From an uncultured Eubacteriales bacterium (GTDB lineage Bacteria > Bacillota > Clostridia > Oscillospirales > Acutalibacteraceae): DNA of 6,714 bases. Positions 5,085 through 6,714 of this stretch are shown here, one piece after another. The notes beneath the pieces were generated by a model. It saw only the letters and a list, made by a program, of their open reading frames with translations, ran no database searches and was not told the DNA's origin. A program made the position numbers and the translations under genes. Where the stretch lies: NCBI GenBank assembly GCA_900321665.1, contig ONWY01000073.1, positions 1 through 6,714 on the forward strand, given 5' to 3'. Positions within the stretch are counted from its first letter, which is position 1, and every line of letters begins with the position of its first letter.

Positions 5085-6398
5085 ATGCTGCACCACGAGC
5101 TTGACAAATTAAGCACTTACCCCTTCCATATGCCGGGGCACAAGCGCAACGAAAAATTCGGCATTCCCGGTGCCGCTGTGGACATTACCGAAATCGAGGG
5201 TTTCGATAATCTCCACCACCCGACAGGGCTGATTCGGGAGTTAGAGGAGCGCTTTGCACAACACTACGGCGCTGCGCACAGCTTTCTCTCCGTCGGCGGG
5301 TCAACACTCGGGCTTTTGTGTGCGATTTTTGCGCTTTGTGAAGAGGGCGATACCGTTATCGTGGCGCGCAATTGCCACAAAAGTGTGTTCAATGCCTGCT
5401 ACTTAAAGCGCTTAAAAATTGTTTTTTTAGAGCCGGAATTTGACTGCGCTCTCGGCTGCTATACCGCAGTGAAGCAGGCGCGCTTGGAGCAGCTCGAGAA
5501 AGCCTGCCCGCAGGCAAAGGCGGTGGTGATTACCTCGCCGACCTACGAGGGCTTTATCAGTGACATTCACTCGACTCTGCCGCTCATCATTGACGCAGCG
5601 CACGGCGCGCACTTTGGTATGGCACACTTTCCCGCCTACCCGACCGATGCCGCGATTGTGATTTCCTCGCTGCACAAGACCTTGCCCGCGCTGACTCAAA
5701 CGGCGCTGATCAATGTGTATGACAAGCGCCTGATAGAGCGCGTGCGCTTGATGCTTGACTTGCTCGAAACCTCCTCTCCGAGCTATGTGTTGCTTTACTC
5801 AGCATCGGTTTGTTGCGATTATCTGCAAAATCACCGCGCGGATTTTGAGCGGTTTTATGAAGATGTTGCGGCTTTGCGGCATATCGAACTGCAACACCTG
5901 CGCCTTGTGCAGACTGATGATATCTCGAAGCTTGTCATTTCCACGCAGGGCACCGCGCTCAGCGGCACCGCGCTTGCCGCCGCACTGCGAGAGGATTTCG
6001 GCATTGAAAGCGAGCTTGCCGGCAGCCGACATGTGCTGTTGATGAGCACGGTCGGCGATGATGCAGCAGCGCTTGCGCGCTTGCAAAAAGCCCTGCTTGA
6101 AACAGACCGCACTCTGTCGGCTGCCCCGGAAGAGCCCTTTGCACCACCCCCCGCGGCACCCGGCACCCGGCAAATCAGCTATACCGCACAAGGCTGCCCC
6201 ACCGCATTTTGGGAAGCAGAGGGAAAAATCAGCAACGAGTTTGTATATGCCTACCCGCCGGATATCCCGATTTTACTACCCGGTATGCCAATCCGAAAAA
6301 GTGATTTAACCTACCTGCACCAATTGACGGCAGCAGGGGTCACGCTCGTAGCGCAGGGCGAAAACTTCCCAAACACGATATTGACAAAAGCGCTGTAA
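5085..6398 (+). CDS. PLP-dependent Orn/Lys/Arg decarboxylase family protein
   Basis: This belongs to the fold-type I PLP family of bacterial ornithine, lysine and arginine decarboxylases, in the short form related to Bacillus YaaO/SpeA. The expected activity is decarboxylation of a basic amino acid to a polyamine precursor; the substrate cannot be told from sequence. Visible landmarks in its 437 residues are the family opening FHMPGHKR (14-21), EIEGFDNLHHPTGLI (36-50), SVGGST (69-74), RNCHKS (95-100), TSPTYEG (150-156), DAAHGAHFG (170-178, Asp170 for the PLP ring nitrogen) and SSLHKTLPALTQ (194-205), where Lys198 should bind PLP. The C-terminal domain ends with YPPDIPILLPG (390-400), so the protein appears complete although shorter than the roughly 480-residue YaaO. 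AGAGGT lies 4 nt before ATG 5085. The 14-bp gap and lack of terminator or promoter after the ABC-F gene suggest co-transcription. Its last codons contain the -35 box of the next promoter. In clostridia such genes often stand near tmk; tmk is not in this window. Confidence 0.92.
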   Translation: MLHHELDKLSTYPFHMPGHKRNEKFGIPGAAVDITEIEGFDNLHHPTGLIRELEERFAQHYGAAHSFLSVGGSTLGLLCAIFALCEEGDTVIVARNCHKSVFNACYLKRLKIVFLEPEFDCALGCYTAVKQARLEQLEKACPQAKAVVITSPTYEGFISDIHSTLPLIIDAAHGAHFGMAHFPAYPTDAAIVISSLHKTLPALTQTALINVYDKRLIERVRLMLDLLETSSPSYVLLYSASVCCDYLQNHRADFERFYEDVAALRHIELQHLRLVQTDDISKLVISTQGTALSGTALAAALREDFGIESELAGSRHVLLMSTVGDDAAALARLQKALLETDRTLSAAPEEPFAPPPAAPGTRQISYTAQGCPTAFWEAEGKISNEFVYAYPPDIPILLPGMPIRKSDLTYLHQLTAAGVTLVAQGENFPNTILTKAL

Positions 6399-6409
6399 TC
6401 TTTTATAAT
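6381..6409 (+). promoter_or_regulatory. Consensus promoter of the scfA-scfB unit
   Basis: TTGACA (6381-6386) and TATAAT (6404-6409), both perfect, are 17 bp apart. The -35 box lies within the final codons of the decarboxylase gene and the -10 box just past its stop codon. The start near 6416 leaves a leader of about 25 nt with GAGGTG (6429-6434) before the scfA start. Confidence 0.9.
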
Positions 6410-6440
6410 AGCTATATTAAATTGATACGAGGTGTTTCAA

Positions 6441-6587
6441 ATGAAGAGAATTAAGACTTTAAGCTCCAGAAACCTTTGCAAATCAACAAAAAAGGGCGGC
6501 TGCGGTGAGTGCCAAACCTCTTGCCAATCTGCCAGCAAGACCTCTTGCTCTGTTTCAAACCAAAAATGCGAGCAGCTTAAAAAGTAA
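6441..6587 (+). CDS. scfA: SCIFF (six-cysteine) ranthipeptide precursor, variant
   Basis: SCIFF peptides are short ribosomal peptides that the radical SAM enzyme ScfB cross-links through cysteine thioethers; they are near-universal in Clostridia. This 48-residue peptide begins MKRIKTLSSRNLC, has the hallmark KKGGCGECQTSCQSA (17-31) and continues KTSCSVSNQKCE (33-44). GAGGTG lies 6 nt upstream of ATG, and the maturase gene follows 57 bp after the stop. Cysteines are at 13, 21, 24, 28, 36 and 43. In the common family sequence, as I recall it, the core runs QSACKTSCTVGNQ, with Cys32 and Thr37; here both are Ser (AGC and TCT), and Gly39 is Ser as well. The count of six is reached only through Cys13 in the leader half. 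So the identity is sure, but the usual cross-link pair is absent. It is probably transcribed strongly from its own consensus promoter. Confidence 0.95.
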   Translation: MKRIKTLSSRNLCKSTKKGGCGECQTSCQSASKTSCSVSNQKCEQLKK

Positions 6588-6603
6588 GAAGCAAAAAGGA
6601 TTT

Positions 6604-6630
6604 ACGGTGGCTGTCAGCCACCGTTTTTCT
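6604..6630 (+). terminator. Hairpin terminator or attenuator between scfA and scfB
   Basis: ACGGTGGCT (6604-6612) and AGCCACCGT (6616-6624) form a perfect 9-bp stem with a GTC loop, followed by a T-run (6624-6628) then CT. It lies between the precursor and maturase genes, with no evident second promoter. Partial termination here would give many precursor transcripts per maturase transcript. The stop-to-start gap is 57 bp. Confidence 0.85.
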
Positions 6631-6644
6631 ATCGGAGAAATAGA

Positions 6645-6714
6645 ATGATTCACGCATATAAAATGAACGGATATAACATTATCCTCGACCAAAACAGCGG
6701 TTGTGTGCACTCGG
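6645..6714 (+). CDS. scfB: SCIFF radical SAM maturase, first 23 codons (cut by the right edge)
   Basis: ATG 6645 follows GGAG (6634-6637) by 7 nt. The visible protein, MIHAYKMNGYNIILDQNSG then CVHS, matches the typical N terminus of SCIFF maturases (M-[IV]-H-x-[YF]-K-x-NGYNI-[VI]-LD-x-NSG-x-VH). Its place directly after the SCIFF precursor supports this. The full enzyme would be a SPASM-type radical SAM protein with a CxxxCxxC cluster that forms the thioethers; none of that part is in the window, so intactness and catalytic residues cannot be judged. Confidence 0.87.
   Translation, partial: MIHAYKMNGYNIILDQNSGCVHS

Noticed and set aside
5799..6191. Minus-strand and off-frame open frames across the decarboxylase gene (such as 5799-6191 and 5855-6166)
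   Set aside because: They are shadows of the GC-rich coding sequence; none has a ribosome binding site or protein-like composition.
6534..6551. Frameshift or truncation in scfA
   Set aside because: The frame is intact from start to stop and the sequence after the changed residues (VSNQKCE) stays in family register, so these are substitutions.

Overview
The window looks like chromosomal DNA of an anaerobic Clostridia-class Firmicute, most likely an Oscillospiraceae/Ruminococcaceae-type gut bacterium. The strongest pointer is the right end, which carries a SCIFF (six-cysteine) ranthipeptide precursor followed by the first codons of its radical SAM maturase, a pair nearly universal in Clostridia. 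AGGAGG-type ribosome binding sites, consensus sigma-A promoters, a type-A RNase P RNA, an LCP-family wall enzyme and a YkpA-type ABC-F protein agree with this. It does not look like a prophage, plasmid or large mobile island.

Left half (minus strand). Bases 1-1144 hold the N-terminal 381 codons of a secreted protein of unknown function that runs off the left edge. It has its own near-consensus promoter with a dyad over the -35 box. Next is a LytR-CpsA-Psr (LCP) protein (1303-2505, TTG start chosen), closed by a strong intrinsic terminator. Its cytoplasmic tail carries three YEDI[YS]S repeats. Between it and the RNase P RNA gene (rnpB, about 2997-3350) lie about 440 bp without genes. This gap holds two directly repeated copies of a nested-palindrome, MITE-like element, the better preserved one ending a few bases from the RNase P RNA 3' end.

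Right half (plus strand). The rnpB promoter and the promoter of the ABC-F gene diverge with their -35 boxes 6 bp apart. The ABC-F gene (3460-5070) is followed after 14 bp by a PLP-dependent Orn/Lys/Arg-decarboxylase-family gene (5085-6398), so the two probably share a transcript. A perfect TTGACA-17-TATAAT promoter straddling the end of the decarboxylase gene starts the scfA-scfB unit. scfA (48 residues) is followed by an attenuator-like hairpin and then by scfB, cut by the right edge.

The observation I rate highest is in the SCIFF precursor. It still has six cysteines, but the two positions that, as I recall, form the experimentally described thioether in the family (Cys32 donor, Thr37 acceptor) are both serine. 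Second are the tandem palindromic elements beside rnpB, which show a compensatory base-pair change between copies. Third is the ABC-F protein, where both halves of one composite ATP site are degenerate while the other site is intact.
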